Origin: Polyangiaceae bacterium
GTDB taxonomy: Bacteria > Myxococcota_A > Polyangia > Polyangiales > Polyangiaceae
DNA length: 64,000 nucleotides
Reading direction: 5' to 3'
NCBI GenBank assembly: GCA_016712345.1
Contig: JADJRH010000002.1
Location: forward strand, 1-64,000
Position numbers and translations under genes: made by a program. Of this stretch, positions 18,031 through 28,280 are shown in pieces (the first letter of the stretch is position 1; each line of letters opens with the position of its first letter). The notes beneath the pieces were generated by a model. That model was given only the letters and a program-made list of their open reading frames with translations, was not told where the DNA came from and did not search any database.

Positions 18031-18789
18031 ATGGAAAAGAATAGTCGTGATTTGTCCGCAGCTCGAATTTTCGGAGCCGCGAATGCTGTTGAGCCTGAAA
18101 ATACCGATGAAATCAAGTGGCCGCCAAACGCACCAGACAAGTGGGTCAGGAGCGTGCCGGGTCGCCGCGGTAACCACCACCCATCGCTCTACTTACCCGA
18201 ACCACAAGCGCGCGACCTGAATTCACTTCGCCCGGTTATCGAAAGGATCTTGCGCCGACACCGTGTAACTGCCCGCCACATTCCTGACCTGATTCAAGAG
18301 ATCTTGGCGGAGTTAATTCGCGTCGCGAGAAGCCGCGGACACAGCAGTCAACCTCCCATCAACTCAACCGCGTATGGATTTGTTGCGGTGGTAGCCCGTC
18401 GCGTGGCGCGAAACCGGTCGGTGCTCAAAGCCCTCGGCGAACGGGAAGATCTCGGTGAATTGTGGGATCTGCTCGATTGTGAGGAGTCTCCCCATTCAAC
18501 TTCCACGGGCGCGACTCCACTGGACTTGATAATCGAAAAGGAAGAAGAACAGAAGTTGACCGATCGACTCGACTGGTTGAGTCAGGCCACGAAGTCGAGA
18601 TATTGGCGCGCTTTTTACGCCTTCACGATATTGGCCACGCCGATTGAAGACATCGCCGAAAGTGAAAATGTCAGTCCAGCCTCCATTTACGACCGTGTTC
18701 GACGAGCACGCGAAGACATCAAAGCCGCGCTCCAACGCGACAGAGCGAGCCGCGCTCCAAAGATGGACCTGAAACCATCCCAAACCTGA
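18031..18789 (+). CDS. ECF-like sigma factor, copy 2
   Basis: 252 residues. It belongs with copy 3 in a subgroup with WVRSVPGRRG near the N-terminus, EREDLGELW in the linker and SENVSPASIYDRV in the region 4 recognition segment, where copies 1 and 4-7 read ISPASTYDRI. These changes sit where promoter -35 contacts are made in sigma factors, so promoter choice may differ. The linker reads STSTGATPLDL, the most divergent of the set. Confidence 0.76.
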   Translation: MEKNSRDLSAARIFGAANAVEPENTDEIKWPPNAPDKWVRSVPGRRGNHHPSLYLPEPQARDLNSLRPVIERILRRHRVTARHIPDLIQEILAELIRVARSRGHSSQPPINSTAYGFVAVVARRVARNRSVLKALGEREDLGELWDLLDCEESPHSTSTGATPLDLIIEKEEEQKLTDRLDWLSQATKSRYWRAFYAFTILATPIEDIAESENVSPASIYDRVRRAREDIKAALQRDRASRAPKMDLKPSQT

Positions 18790-18957
18790 CCTGCCCAATT
18801 CTGGCCCGCCGCCCGCGCGTTTATAAATCCCCAGAAATCCGCCATTGTTATCCAATCCGACAGTCAAGTCAGATTGTCAGGCCTCCCTGATTGTGTGATT
18901 GGGTATGCCGCAAAATCTGAATGGGCTATACCATTTTGGAAAGTGGCTACGTTGCAG

Positions 18958-19058
18958 GTCTAACGTGGCAATCTGCTGCAAGCCCCAAAAGCAAGCAGAG
19001 CGGCCGAAGGACGCTCTGCGCAGCGCTGGGGATTGCCAGCAGCATTGCCGAGTTAGGT
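18958..19058 (-). other. attC site, type I
   Basis: Boxes GTCTAAC and GTTAGGT; perfect type I stem, GCGCTGGGGATTG variant on the right arm. Confidence 0.9.
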
Positions 19059-20094
19059 ACCTGACGCCCATTAGAGTGTTTTCGAATTTGGAACGACGCA
19101 CGCCGCGTTTTGAAGGGAGTAGCCGATTCCCAGTTGTGTACACGAGGCAAACGGACAAACGCCGGTTGAGTGTGTACGCAAATCAGATTTCGCGACGCCA
19201 AACCCACCGAAAACCTCCGCGCGAGACGAATACTACCTGTCTCAACCGTCTTGTCAACGCTTTCGAGCGCGTCGCCAGCGCAACCAAAATTGACGCCCAC
19301 CTCAAGCAACCTGGTCCAAGATCGGACGTACCAAACCGCGACGCCGACCGGCAGCTCTGGCCACGAAAAAATGCACGAAGGTGCCGAAATGTTGGCGAGA
19401 TGAAAACCAACCTGCGCGAAACAGGAAACGCCTACAAGCGAGCAGTTTCGGTGATCTACCCACGCGCTTCCAACACGGAGTGTCGACGGACACGAGGCCT
19501 CTCAGGGGCGAACCCGAAGTACAAGTAAGCTCATCCGAAGGCGCAAATGAAGCGTCTTGAGCAACGCTCCGATTCAAAAAGAACAATGCCGCACCGAATA
19601 TCAAGCGAAGCGCGATATTTGTGTACACGCACTGCGGCCACGCGTGCCGGCGTGTTTGCGTTGTTACACGAACGTCCTGAAAAGAAGCGAAGCGCGACAA
19701 ATGTACCCATAAAAACCTACCCATGGCCGATTGCGCACATGTGGGTACACACAAACTTTTCGGACGAAATGAGCGCCTATCAAAGCAAAGTGATTTTCAA
19801 ATGAGTCATACTGCCCACGGATGTGTCGCATCGAACCCAAATCCGTCAACTCCAAATCTACCCACGGTCGGACATGGTTAGATCATGAATTGATAATGGA
19901 TTAGAAGATACCCCACCGGATGAACTACCGGTCGTCGCGGGAGTATAATTTTTGAACTTACCCACCCTCAACCCGACCGCCGGTGAAGAACGATCAGGAC
20001 ATGCAAAATCCCTCGCAAAAGAGCCTCCGCGCACCAACTACCCACGTGCGCTTTCCGACAAAATTCAAGCGATTCTACCCACAAAATTCTGTGT
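19059..20094 (-). repeat. ORF-less cassette body, family A, copy A3
   Basis: Like A1, but the CCAAACCGCG hairpin is disrupted (CCAAACCGCGACGCCGACCG). The segment carrying the third GTGTACAC is deleted as in A2. From about 19540 to its right end it is almost identical to A1. Confidence 0.78.
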
Positions 20095-20261
20095 ACCTAA
20101 CGTGGCATTCAGCCGCAAAGGCCGCATCCCGCAACGTGTCAGGTGGGAAGAGGGAAGCCGCCGAGCCACATCCGTAAAACTCAAAAAAAGTGCTCGGCGG
20201 CGACCCGTGCGAGACGTGACCGGACGCGACGGCCTTTGTCGGCTGCAATGCCGAGTTAGAC
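20095..20261 (-). other. attC site, type VI (167 bp)
   Basis: Boxes ACCTAAC and GTTAGAC; nearly identical to the site at 17534. Confidence 0.88.
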
Positions 20262-20590
20262 CTCTGGGGGCTCATATTTCCCACGACCGGGCCAGTGTAT
20301 TCCGAATCTGAATCTGTAGTCAACTGTGAAAAAAAGTTACGTTCCATTCCGCACAGTTGAGTCGCCTTGCAGTCTAATTTTTCGAATCGCGTCCATTTTG
20401 CGCAACACCCCCAATGGCCTTGATGGATACTGACTTTCTGACTTTTCCACTCGACTGTCAGGTCAGAAAGGCGGTGTACACAACCGCGGAGTTGTGTCAA
20501 TCAGTTTATACAAAATAAAACGGAGCCGCCCGGTGCGTCAACACCGAACGGCCCCTTGACCTGCCCCCCGCAGCAACGGAGAGCAAGCCC
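20262..20590 (+). promoter_or_regulatory. Structured leader of sigma copy 3
   Basis: First dyad perfect (CAACTGTG/CACAGTTG). Hairpin loop CGTCAA; triplet AGC as in copy 2. The spacing to GGAGAG is unchanged. Confidence 0.6.
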
Positions 20591-21349
20591 ATGGAAAAGA
20601 ATAGTCGTGATTTGTCCGCAGCTCGAATTTTCGGAGCCGCGAATGCTGTTGAGCCTGAAAATACCGATGAAATCAAGTGGCCGCCAAACGCACCAGACAA
20701 GTGGGTCAGGAGCGTGCCGGGGCGCCGCGGTAACCACCACCCATCGCTCTACTTACCCGAACCACAAGCGCGCGACCTGAATTCACTTCGCCCGGTGATC
20801 GAAAGGATCTTGCGCCGACACCGTGTAACTCCTCGCCACATTCCCGACCTGATTCAAGAGATCTTGGCGGAGTTAATTCGCGTGGCGAGAAGCCGCGGGC
20901 ACAGCAGTCAACCTCCCATCAACTCAACTGCGTACGGATTTGTTGCGGTGGTAGCCCGTCGCGTGGCGCGAAACCGGTCGGTGCTCAAAGCCCTTGGTGA
21001 ACGGGAAGATCTCGGTGAATTGTGGGATCTGCTCGATTGTGAGGAGTCTCCCCATTCAACTACAACGAGCACCACTCCACTGGACTTGATAATCGAAAAG
21101 GAAGAAGAACAGAAGTTGACCGATCGACTCGACTGGTTGAGTCAGGCCACAAAGTCGAGATATTGGCGCGCTTTTTATGCGTTTACCATTTTGGCCGTGC
21201 CAATCGAAGACATCGCCGAAAGTGAAAATGTCAGTCCAGCCTCCATTTACGACCGTGTTCGACGAGCCCGCGAAGACATCAAAGCCGCGCTCCAACGCGA
21301 CAGAGCGAGCCGCGCGCCAAAGATGGACCTGAAACCATCCCAAACCTGA
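20591..21349 (+). CDS. ECF-like sigma factor, copy 3
   Basis: 252 residues, closest to copy 2 (same RSVPGRRG, EREDLG and NVSPASIYDRV). The linker is TTTSTTPLDL, and the segment before region 4 reads ILAVPIED, as in copies 4-6, so it looks mosaic between subgroups. Confidence 0.76.
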   Translation: MEKNSRDLSAARIFGAANAVEPENTDEIKWPPNAPDKWVRSVPGRRGNHHPSLYLPEPQARDLNSLRPVIERILRRHRVTPRHIPDLIQEILAELIRVARSRGHSSQPPINSTAYGFVAVVARRVARNRSVLKALGEREDLGELWDLLDCEESPHSTTTSTTPLDLIIEKEEEQKLTDRLDWLSQATKSRYWRAFYAFTILAVPIEDIAESENVSPASIYDRVRRAREDIKAALQRDRASRAPKMDLKPSQT

Positions 21350-21515
21350 CCTTACCCAATTCGAGCCCGCCGCCCTGCCTTTGCCGGGGCCGACAAAAAT
21401 AGCCATTTCATTCAATCTGATAGTCAAGTCGGATTGTCAATTTTCCCGATTGGGTGATTGGGAATGCCGCAAATCTGAATGGGCTATACCATTTTGGAAA
21501 GTGGCTGCGTTGCAG

Positions 21516-21610
21516 GTCTAACGTGGGGCTGTGCTGTGGCCGCGCCGCAGCGCGCGCGGCACCGCCGCGCGCGCTGCGGCGCGGCCATCTGCACCAGCCC
21601 GGAGTTGGGG
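21516..21610 (-). other. attC site, type VII (95 bp)
   Basis: Boxes GTCTAAC and GTTGGGG. A nearly perfect GC stem (GGCCGCGCCGC arms) carries the extra G and A on the right arm. Confidence 0.87.
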
Positions 21611-21693
21611 GGCATCTTGCGGTGACGCTCTGAGTCCATGTCGTACCCGTTCCATAAATGAGATTCTCATCAGAAGGCGGTAACTTGCCAAGG

Positions 21694-22686
21694 CTATTCC
21701 AGCATCACCTCACTGCTGCAATGGGCACAGCGAGTTCCGCCCCAGTACCATATTCCGCCGAATCGCGCACAGAGCTTGTCACCGACGCGGACCAATGCCC
21801 CATACAGCAATGCGCCGAAGATCCACCAGTATGAGCGCCACATCCAGCCAGCCAATAGCGCGAGCAGCAAGAATGGCAGGCCAGCAGCATCGAGTCCGTC
21901 TGCACGAGGATACACGCGGAGGCTCCGCTGGCCGCAGCTCGGACACTCCTTCGGTGCTGTTCGCCATGCGATGGTCAGAGTCAGCACGGCGGCAACGAGC
22001 GTTCCTGACGCGTATAGCAGCATGCACAGACCCAGCATACGCCAGGTGATGGGATGGAGTCCCTTGGCGGAGACGAAGCCCGGCTCCATCTCGAGAAACC
22101 CGTGCAGGTTGATGGTTTCCCACGTTCCTTCCAACCCCTTCGATGGGAACCCCCAATGGTATACTTCCAACGACAGCGTGTCGAGCGAACCCATGGCAAA
22201 CGCCGCGAACGCGAACATGACGCCACCATGGACGCCAAGAGAGAGGAGGGCACTCTGGACCGCTCGGCAGTGCATGGTGTAGTCTATGGCCCCACCTTGG
22301 GTTACGAGACGGTTCGCCCTGAGGGACATGGTCGTGCCGAGTGTAGCGAAGCAAAGCACTGTCAAGACCAGGAGCCAATTGGCTTCGCGAGCTGCATCGA
22401 TAGCTACGAGGATGCATCCTAGATGTCCGGCGTAAAGAGCGCCGCTTGTAAATGCCGTTGCGGGCACCCAAAGTGGCATAGGCAGATGCTTTATCGTGCT
22501 CGGCGAAGCGCGATGCACAGCCGGAGCATCAGTGACGGGGTGCGCGATGGAATGGGTCCAGGCTGCGCGTGCCTTCACTGAACCGAGACGCCACATGATT
22601 GCGCCAAGGAGGATGCCAGCCGTGAGCGCCACGAGCAGCACGCGAAGTGGGGAATTGAGCACGCGAAGGTACAGGGGATTGAGCAT
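21694..22686 (-). CDS. Membrane protein with C-terminal zinc ribbon, copy 1
   Basis: About 330 residues from the ATG at 22686; an in-frame start at 22725 adds 13 polar residues. Six to seven hydrophobic segments are visible, beginning with LRVLLVALTAGILLGAIMW. Two CxxC pairs, CPSCG about 80 residues before the end and CAHC near the C-terminus, flank the last membrane segments and could bind zinc. Function unknown. The whole cassette is duplicated at 46237-47465. Confidence 0.7.
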   Translation of the reverse strand: MLNPLYLRVLNSPLRVLLVALTAGILLGAIMWRLGSVKARAAWTHSIAHPVTDAPAVHRASPSTIKHLPMPLWVPATAFTSGALYAGHLGCILVAIDAAREANWLLVLTVLCFATLGTTMSLRANRLVTQGGAIDYTMHCRAVQSALLSLGVHGGVMFAFAAFAMGSLDTLSLEVYHWGFPSKGLEGTWETINLHGFLEMEPGFVSAKGLHPITWRMLGLCMLLYASGTLVAAVLTLTIAWRTAPKECPSCGQRSLRVYPRADGLDAAGLPFLLLALLAGWMWRSYWWIFGALLYGALVRVGDKLCARFGGIWYWGGTRCAHCSSEVMLE

Positions 22687-22744
22687 CACCAATCCCCGTC
22701 GATGAGTGCGGTCAGGGTGCGCCACACTCGGCGTTGCCTAGCCC

Positions 22745-22848
22745 CCCCAACGTGGGGTTGTGCTGCAAGCCCCGAGAGCAAGCAGAGGGGCGCGTCAGCG
22801 ACGCTCTGCGCAGCGTCGGGGCTTGTCAGAACCAACCCCTGGTTGGAC
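22745..22848 (-). other. attC site, type III
   Basis: Boxes CCCCAAC and GTTGGAC. Left arm GGGTT-GTGCTG-CAAGCCCC pairs with GGGTT, G, GTTCTG, A, CAAGCCCC. Confidence 0.9.
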
Positions 22849-23179
22849 CTCTGGGGATTGCTACGACCCATGTTTTGGAGCATCGTATTCCGAATCTGAA
22901 TCTGTAGTCAACTGAGAAAAAAAGTTACGTTCCATTCCGCACAGTTGAGTCGCGTTGCAGTCTAATTTTTCGATTCGCGTCCATTTTGCGCGCCGCCCCG
23001 AATGGCCCCGATGGATACTGACGCTCTGACATTCCACTCGACTGTCAGGTCAGAAAGGCGGTGTACACAACCGCGGCGTTGTGTCAACGAGTTTGTACAA
23101 AATAAAACGGAGCCGGCCGGTGCTTGGAACCACCGAACGGCCCCTTGACCTGCGCCCCGCACCAACGGAGAGCAAGCCC
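22849..23179 (+). promoter_or_regulatory. Structured leader of sigma copy 4
   Basis: Hairpin loop CTTGGAAC, the longest of the set; triplet ACC. One arm of the first dyad is weakened (CAACTGAG). The GTGTACAC palindrome is present. Confidence 0.6.
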
Positions 23180-23938
23180 ATGGAAAAGAATAGTCGTGAT
23201 TTGTCCGCAGCTCGAATTTTCGGAGCCGCGAATGCTGTTGAGCCTGAAAAAACCGATGAAATCAAGTGGCCGCCAAATGCACCGGACAAGTGGGTGAAGA
23301 GCGCGCCGGGCCGCCGCGGCAACCACCACCCATCGCTCTACTTACCCGAACCACAAGCCCGCGACCTGAATTCACTTCGCCCGGTGATCGAAAGGATTTT
23401 GCGCCGCCACCGTGTAACTCCCCGTCACATTCCTGACCTGATTCAAGAGATCTTGGCGGAGTTAATTCGCGTTGCGAGAAGCCGCGGACACAGCAGTCAA
23501 CCTCCCATCAACTCAACCGCGTACGGATTTGTCGCGGTAGTGGCGCGCCGAGTGGCGCGAAACCGGTCGGTGCTCAAAGCCCTTGGCGAGCAAGAAACAC
23601 TCGGTGAATTGTGGGATCTGCTCGATTGTCAGGAATCTCCCCATTCGACTGCGAGGAGTACAACTCCACTCGATTTGATGATTGAGAAAGAAGAAGAACA
23701 GAAGTTGACCGATCGACTCGACTGGTTGAGTCAGGCCACGAAGCCGAGATATTGGCGCGCTTTTTATGCATTCACCATTTTGGCCGTACCGATCGAAGAC
23801 ATTGCCGAGAGTGAAAATATCAGTCCGGCCTCGACTTACGATCGGATTCGACGAGCACGCGACGACATCAAAGCCGCGCTCCAACGCGACCGGGCGAGCC
23901 GTGCACCAAAGATGGACCTGAAGCCATCCCAAACCTGA
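23180..23938 (+). CDS. ECF-like sigma factor, copy 4
   Basis: 252 residues from the ATG preceded by GGAGAG; the open frame extends upstream without support. It carries PEKTDEIK near the N-terminus, EQETLGELW in the linker and TARSTTPLDL, with the ISPASTYDRI recognition segment. Confidence 0.76.
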   Translation: MEKNSRDLSAARIFGAANAVEPEKTDEIKWPPNAPDKWVKSAPGRRGNHHPSLYLPEPQARDLNSLRPVIERILRRHRVTPRHIPDLIQEILAELIRVARSRGHSSQPPINSTAYGFVAVVARRVARNRSVLKALGEQETLGELWDLLDCQESPHSTARSTTPLDLMIEKEEEQKLTDRLDWLSQATKPRYWRAFYAFTILAVPIEDIAESENISPASTYDRIRRARDDIKAALQRDRASRAPKMDLKPSQT

Positions 23939-24102
23939 CCTTCCATTTTCGCCCCGCCTGCGCTCGCTTTTCTCAACCCGCAAAATGCACTGTACAAAGG
24001 GACTTGATGGTCAAGTCGAGTGTACATTTGTGTGCCATTGAGTTGCTGGGTCTGCACCAAATGTCACTGGGGTATACCATTTAGAAAGGCGCTATTTTGT
24101 AG

Positions 24103-24206
24103 GTCCAACGTGCTGTTCAGCTGCAAGCGCCGAAAGCAAGCAGAGGGGCGCGTCAGCGACGCTCTGCGCAGCGTCGGCGTTTGCCAGCTGCAACAGCTGG
24201 TTGGGC
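24103..24206 (-). other. attC site, type VIII
   Basis: Boxes GTCCAAC and GTTGGGC. Stem CTGTT-CAGCTG-CAAGCGCC with extra G and G on the right arm. It occurs only in the two HNH cassettes. Confidence 0.9.
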
Positions 24207-24746
24207 GTGCGAGTAGGCAAGTGGCCTCGAAAGGACGACACGCCCGGCCTCAACTTGCCCGAGCCATTTGACTCAAGAGAACACGGCCACACGCTTCGTT
24301 TCTCAGGACGCGCCGCACCGCCGGGTCGGCAATCAAAAGGCAACGGCGCAAATCTACCCATGCTCAAGTGCCCGCCACGGTGAGAGCCACGAAGCGAATG
24401 CTATCTGTGGCCCAGCGGGTGTCAATTGCCAAAATGGTCCACCATCCGAAAAAAAGCTCGACCGCTGGGCCAATGTTCTTGCGTAATTGATAACGCGCGA
24501 CTCTGTTCGACGGTCAACCGCCGCCGTCAAACTTCACTACTGCCCTCGCCGTGCGCTACTACTTGCTTTGTGCCCAGGGAGGCGTGCAAGATTTCGCAGA
24601 AAAACATCGACCCGCTGACTTGAAAACGTCCGCTCCCTCCTGCCGCCAATGTGTGCGCCCCGAGGGGGCCGGTTCTCAGTTCGATACAAATTGGGTTCAG
24701 TGTGGGAATCCTGTTTGTAATAGACAGACAGACGGTCGCTCGCTCG
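24207..24746 (-). other. Gene-free 3' part of HNH cassette 1
   Basis: About 540 bp between attC and the nuclease stop. I see no credible gene. Two short blocks resemble the other cassettes (CTACCCATGC at about 24354). The right end carries a direct GACAGACAGACGGTCGCTCGCTCGC run. Confidence 0.55.
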
Positions 24747-25568
24747 CTACCTACCATCATGATCGTCCTCGTCAGATGACGATGCAGTCGGGAGCCCAGC
24801 ATGTTCAAAGCAGAAAGCCAGATCTGGGCCGTACGCATGGTCGCCACAGAATGCTGCTCCGCACCACTTCGGGTTGAGGTCACCTTCTTCGAGCGGATAA
24901 TCGCAGTAGAAGTCAGCGAATGCGGAACAATTACCGTTTTCGCAAGTGAGTGATCGCTCGTTGGTCGCCGTTGGAAGTGGGTAGTATAAAGGGATGTGCT
25001 TTATTGAGAACGTGACACTTGGAATATTCGTTAGCGGCGCATCAATACGGCCCTGCGCCAGCGTGTCAGCGATCGCGAGTTTCAGATACCGTCGTACCAA
25101 GAGCAACGGAGGGAAAGCGTTCCTCAATGCGTACCACTCCAGTACGTCGCGAGCGGACTTACTGCTATTACATGAGCGACACGCCCAAACGAGATTGTCA
25201 CCGGATTCAGCACCGCCGCGGTGTCTTGGAATCAGGTGATCGCCGTGAAGCTTCGGTGGCGGGGTTGCACCGCAATAAACGCAACGATCCCTGGGCATCT
25301 CGAGGACGTCGGCGAAAAGCGTTCCAAGCTTCATCGTGCCTTGGCAGAGGCCTTTGAAGAGCTTTGCTCGAACCATCCAACACCCAGCGTCGTATCTGGT
25401 GAGGCCGCGCTTTTCGGCGACACCTGCTGCCGCGAGATTTGCGTACGACCAATACAGGAGTTCGCCGACGGTTTCGATCCGCTTCGATCTATTTCCGGTC
25501 GTTCTATACCGACGAATAGGTGCGCCGCCGCTCTCGATTCCGCCCGGGATCTGATTCTGGTTTGACAT
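24747..25568 (-). CDS. HNH endonuclease, copy 1
   Basis: A 273-residue protein. A classical HNH motif lies at about 110-165: CVYCGATPP, then LHGDHLIPRHRGGA, then NLVWACRSCNSSKSARD, with two CxxC zinc pairs and the DH catalytic pair. A second Cys/His-rich region (CENGNCSAFADFYCDYP, then CGDHAYGPDLAFCFEH) at the C-terminus looks like another zinc-binding module. I chose the ATG at 25568 over the upstream frame because it opens the coherent sequence MSNQNQIPGG. HNH enzymes cut DNA; a defence role is inferred from context. Confidence 0.85.
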   Translation of the reverse strand: MSNQNQIPGGIESGGAPIRRYRTTGNRSKRIETVGELLYWSYANLAAAGVAEKRGLTRYDAGCWMVRAKLFKGLCQGTMKLGTLFADVLEMPRDRCVYCGATPPPKLHGDHLIPRHRGGAESGDNLVWACRSCNSSKSARDVLEWYALRNAFPPLLLVRRYLKLAIADTLAQGRIDAPLTNIPSVTFSIKHIPLYYPLPTATNERSLTCENGNCSAFADFYCDYPLEEGDLNPKWCGAAFCGDHAYGPDLAFCFEHAGLPTASSSDEDDHDGR

Positions 25569-25595
25569 CACACGTATGCGTTCACTTCTTCGTCC

Positions 25596-25699
25596 GCCCA
25601 ACGTGCTGTTCAGCTGCAAGCGCCGAAAGCAAGCAGAGGGGCGCGTCAGCGACGCTCTGCGCAGCGTCGGCGTTTGCCAGCTGCAACAGCTGGTTGGGC
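25596..25699 (-). other. attC site, type VIII
   Basis: Boxes GCCCAAC and GTTGGGC; otherwise the same as the site at 24103. Confidence 0.9.
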
Positions 25700-26241
25700 G
25701 TGCGAGTAGGCAAGTGGCCTCGAAAGGACGACACGCCCGGCCTCAACTTGCCCGGAGCCATTTGACTCAAGAGAACACGGCCACACGCTTCGTTTCTCAG
25801 GACGCGCCGCACCGCCGGGTCGGCAATCAAAAGGCAACGGCGCAAATCTACCCATGCTCAAGTGCCCGCCACGGTGAGAGCCACGAAGCGAATGCTATCT
25901 GTGGCCCAACGGGTGTCAATTGCCAAAATGGTCCACCATCCGAAAAAAAGCTCGACCGCTGGGCCAATGTTCTTGCGTAATTGATAACGCGCGACTCTGT
26001 TCGACGGTCAACCGCCGCCGTCAAACTTCACTACTGCCCTCGCCATGCGCTACTACTTGCTTCGTGCCCAGGGAGGCGTGCAAGATTTCGCAGAAAAACA
26101 TCGACCCGGTGACTTGAAAACGTCCGCCCGCACCTGCCGCCAATGTGTGCGCCCCGAGCGGGGCCGGTTCTCAGTTCGATACAAATTGGGTTCAGTGTGG
26201 GAATCCTGTTTGTAATAGACAGACAGACGGTCGCTCGCTCG
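25700..26241 (-). other. Gene-free 3' part of HNH cassette 2
   Basis: Repeats the stretch after 24206, with small indels near 25750 and 26120-26165. No gene seen. Confidence 0.55.
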
Positions 26242-27063
26242 CTACCTACCATCATGATCGTCCTCGTCAGATGACGATGCAGTTGGGAGCCCACCATGTT
26301 CAAAGCAGAAAGCCAGATCTGGGCCGTACGCATGGTCGCCACAGAATGCTGCTCCGCACCACTTCGGGTTGAGGTCGCCTTCTTCGAGCGGATAATCGCA
26401 GTAGAAGTCAGCGAATGCGGAACAATTACCGTTTTCGCAAGTGAGTGATCGCTCGTTGGTCGCCGTTGGAAGTGGGTAGTATAAAGGGATGTGCTTTATT
26501 GAGAACGTGACACTTGGAATATTCGTTAGCGGCGCATCAATACAGCCCTGCGCCAGCGCGTCAGCGATCGCGAGTTTCAGATACCGTCGTACCAAGAGCA
26601 ACGGAGGGAAAGCGTTCCTCAATGCGTACCACTCCAGTACGTCGCGAGCGGACTTACTGCTATTACATGAGCGACACGCCCAAACGAGATTGTCACCGGA
26701 TTCAGCACCGCCGCGGTGTCTTGGAATCAGGTGATCGCCGTGAAGCTTCGGTGGCGGGGTTGCACCGCAATAAACGCAACGACCCCTGGGCATCTCGAGG
26801 ACGTCGGCGAAAAGCGTTCCAAGCTTCATCGTGCCTTGGCAGAGGCCTTTGAAGAGCTTTGCTCGAACCATCCAACACCCAGCGTCGTAACTCGTGAGGC
26901 CGCGCTTATCGGCGACACCTGCTGCCGCGAGATTTGCGTACGACCAATACAGGAGTTCGCCGACGGTTTCGATCCGCTTCGATCTATTTCCGGTCGTTCT
27001 ATACCGACGAATAGGTGCGCCGCCGCTCTCGATTCCGCCCGGGATCTGATTCTGGTTTGACAT
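26242..27063 (-). CDS. HNH endonuclease, copy 2
   Basis: 273 residues, almost identical to copy 1. Changes include CEHA to CEHG near the C-terminus, AEKR to ADKR, and a few conservative swaps. The HNH residues are unchanged. Two near-identical adjacent cassettes point to a recent tandem duplication through attC recombination or unequal crossing over. Confidence 0.85.
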   Translation of the reverse strand: MSNQNQIPGGIESGGAPIRRYRTTGNRSKRIETVGELLYWSYANLAAAGVADKRGLTSYDAGCWMVRAKLFKGLCQGTMKLGTLFADVLEMPRGRCVYCGATPPPKLHGDHLIPRHRGGAESGDNLVWACRSCNSSKSARDVLEWYALRNAFPPLLLVRRYLKLAIADALAQGCIDAPLTNIPSVTFSIKHIPLYYPLPTATNERSLTCENGNCSAFADFYCDYPLEEGDLNPKWCGAAFCGDHAYGPDLAFCFEHGGLPTASSSDEDDHDGR

Positions 27064-27090
27064 CACACGTATGCGTTCACTTCTTCGTCC

Positions 27091-27194
27091 GCCCAACGTG
27101 GGGTTGTGCTGCAAGCCCCGAAAGCAAGCAGAGGGGCGCGTCAGCGACGCTCTGCGCAGCGTCGGGGCTTGTCAGAACCAACCCCTGGTTGGAC
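27091..27194 (-). other. attC site, type III
   Basis: Boxes GCCCAAC and GTTGGAC; GAAAGC variant of the loop region. Confidence 0.9.
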
Positions 27195-27521
27195 CTCTGG
27201 GGATTGCTACGACCCATGTTTTGGAGCATCGTATTCCGAATCTGAATCTGTAGTCAACTGTGAAAAAAGTTACGTTCCATTCCGCACAGTTGAGTCGCCT
27301 TGCAGTCTAATTTTTCGAATCGCGTCCATTTTGCGCACCACCCCGAATGGCTCCGATGGATACTGACTTTCGACCGTGCACTCGACTGTCAGGTCAGAAA
27401 GGCGGTGTACGCAACCACGGAGTTGTGTCAACGAGTTTGTACAAAATAAAACGGAGCCGCCCGGTGCTGGAACACCGAACGGCCCCTTGACCTGCCCCCC
27501 GCCGAAACGGAGAGCAAGCCC
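27195..27521 (+). promoter_or_regulatory. Structured leader of sigma copy 5
   Basis: Hairpin loop CTGGAA; triplet CGA. The palindrome here reads GTGTACGC, the only leader where it is broken, which also shortens the ACACAAC/GTTGTGT stem. Confidence 0.6.
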
Positions 27522-28280
27522 ATGGAAAAGAATAGTCGCGATTTGTCCGCAGCTCGAATTTTCGGAGCCGCGAATGCTGTTGAGCCTGAAAAAACCGATG
27601 AAATCAAGTGGCCGCCAAATGCACCGGACAAGTGGGTGAAGAGCGCGCCGGGCGGCCGCGGCAACCACCACCCATCGCTCTACTTACCCGAACCGCAAGC
27701 CCGCGACCTGAATTCACTTCGCCCGGTGATCGAAAGGATCTTGCGCCGCCACCGTGTAACTCCCCGTCACATTCCTGACCTGATTCAAGAGATCTTGGCG
27801 GAGTTAATTCGCGTTGCGAGAAGCCGCGGACACAGCAGTCAACCTCCCATCAACTCAACCGCGTACGGATTTGTAGCGGTCGTGGCCCGTCGAGTGGCGC
27901 GAAACCGGTCGGTGCTCAAAGCCCTTGGCGAGCAAGAAACACTCGGTGAATTGTGGGATTTGCTTGATTGTCAGGAATCTCCCCATTCGACTGCGACGAG
28001 TACAACTCCACTTGACTTGATGATCGAAAAAGAAGAAGAACAGAAGTTGACCGATCGACTCGACTGGTTGAGTCAGGCCACGAAGCCGAGATATTGGCGC
28101 GCTTTTTATGCATTCACCATTTTGGCCGTGCCGATCGAAGACATTGCCGAGAGTGAGAATATCAGTCCGGCCTCGACTTACGATCGCATTCGACGAGCAC
28201 GAGACGACATCAAGGCCGCGCTCCACCGCGATCGGGCGAGCCGCGCACCAAAGATGGACCTGAAACCATCCCAAACCTGA
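27522..28280 (+). CDS. ECF-like sigma factor, copy 5
   Basis: 252 residues. It has EKTDEIK and EQETLGELW as in copy 4, APGGRG in place of APGRRG near residue 46, and AALHRDRAS at the end, shared only with copy 1. Confidence 0.76.
   Translation: MEKNSRDLSAARIFGAANAVEPEKTDEIKWPPNAPDKWVKSAPGGRGNHHPSLYLPEPQARDLNSLRPVIERILRRHRVTPRHIPDLIQEILAELIRVARSRGHSSQPPINSTAYGFVAVVARRVARNRSVLKALGEQETLGELWDLLDCQESPHSTATSTTPLDLMIEKEEEQKLTDRLDWLSQATKPRYWRAFYAFTILAVPIEDIAESENISPASTYDRIRRARDDIKAALHRDRASRAPKMDLKPSQT

Noticed and set aside
23081..23179. Longer N-terminus for sigma copies 4 and 7
   Set aside because: The extension reads through the leader hairpins, is out of frame or stopped in other copies, and lies before a good GGAGAG ribosome site.
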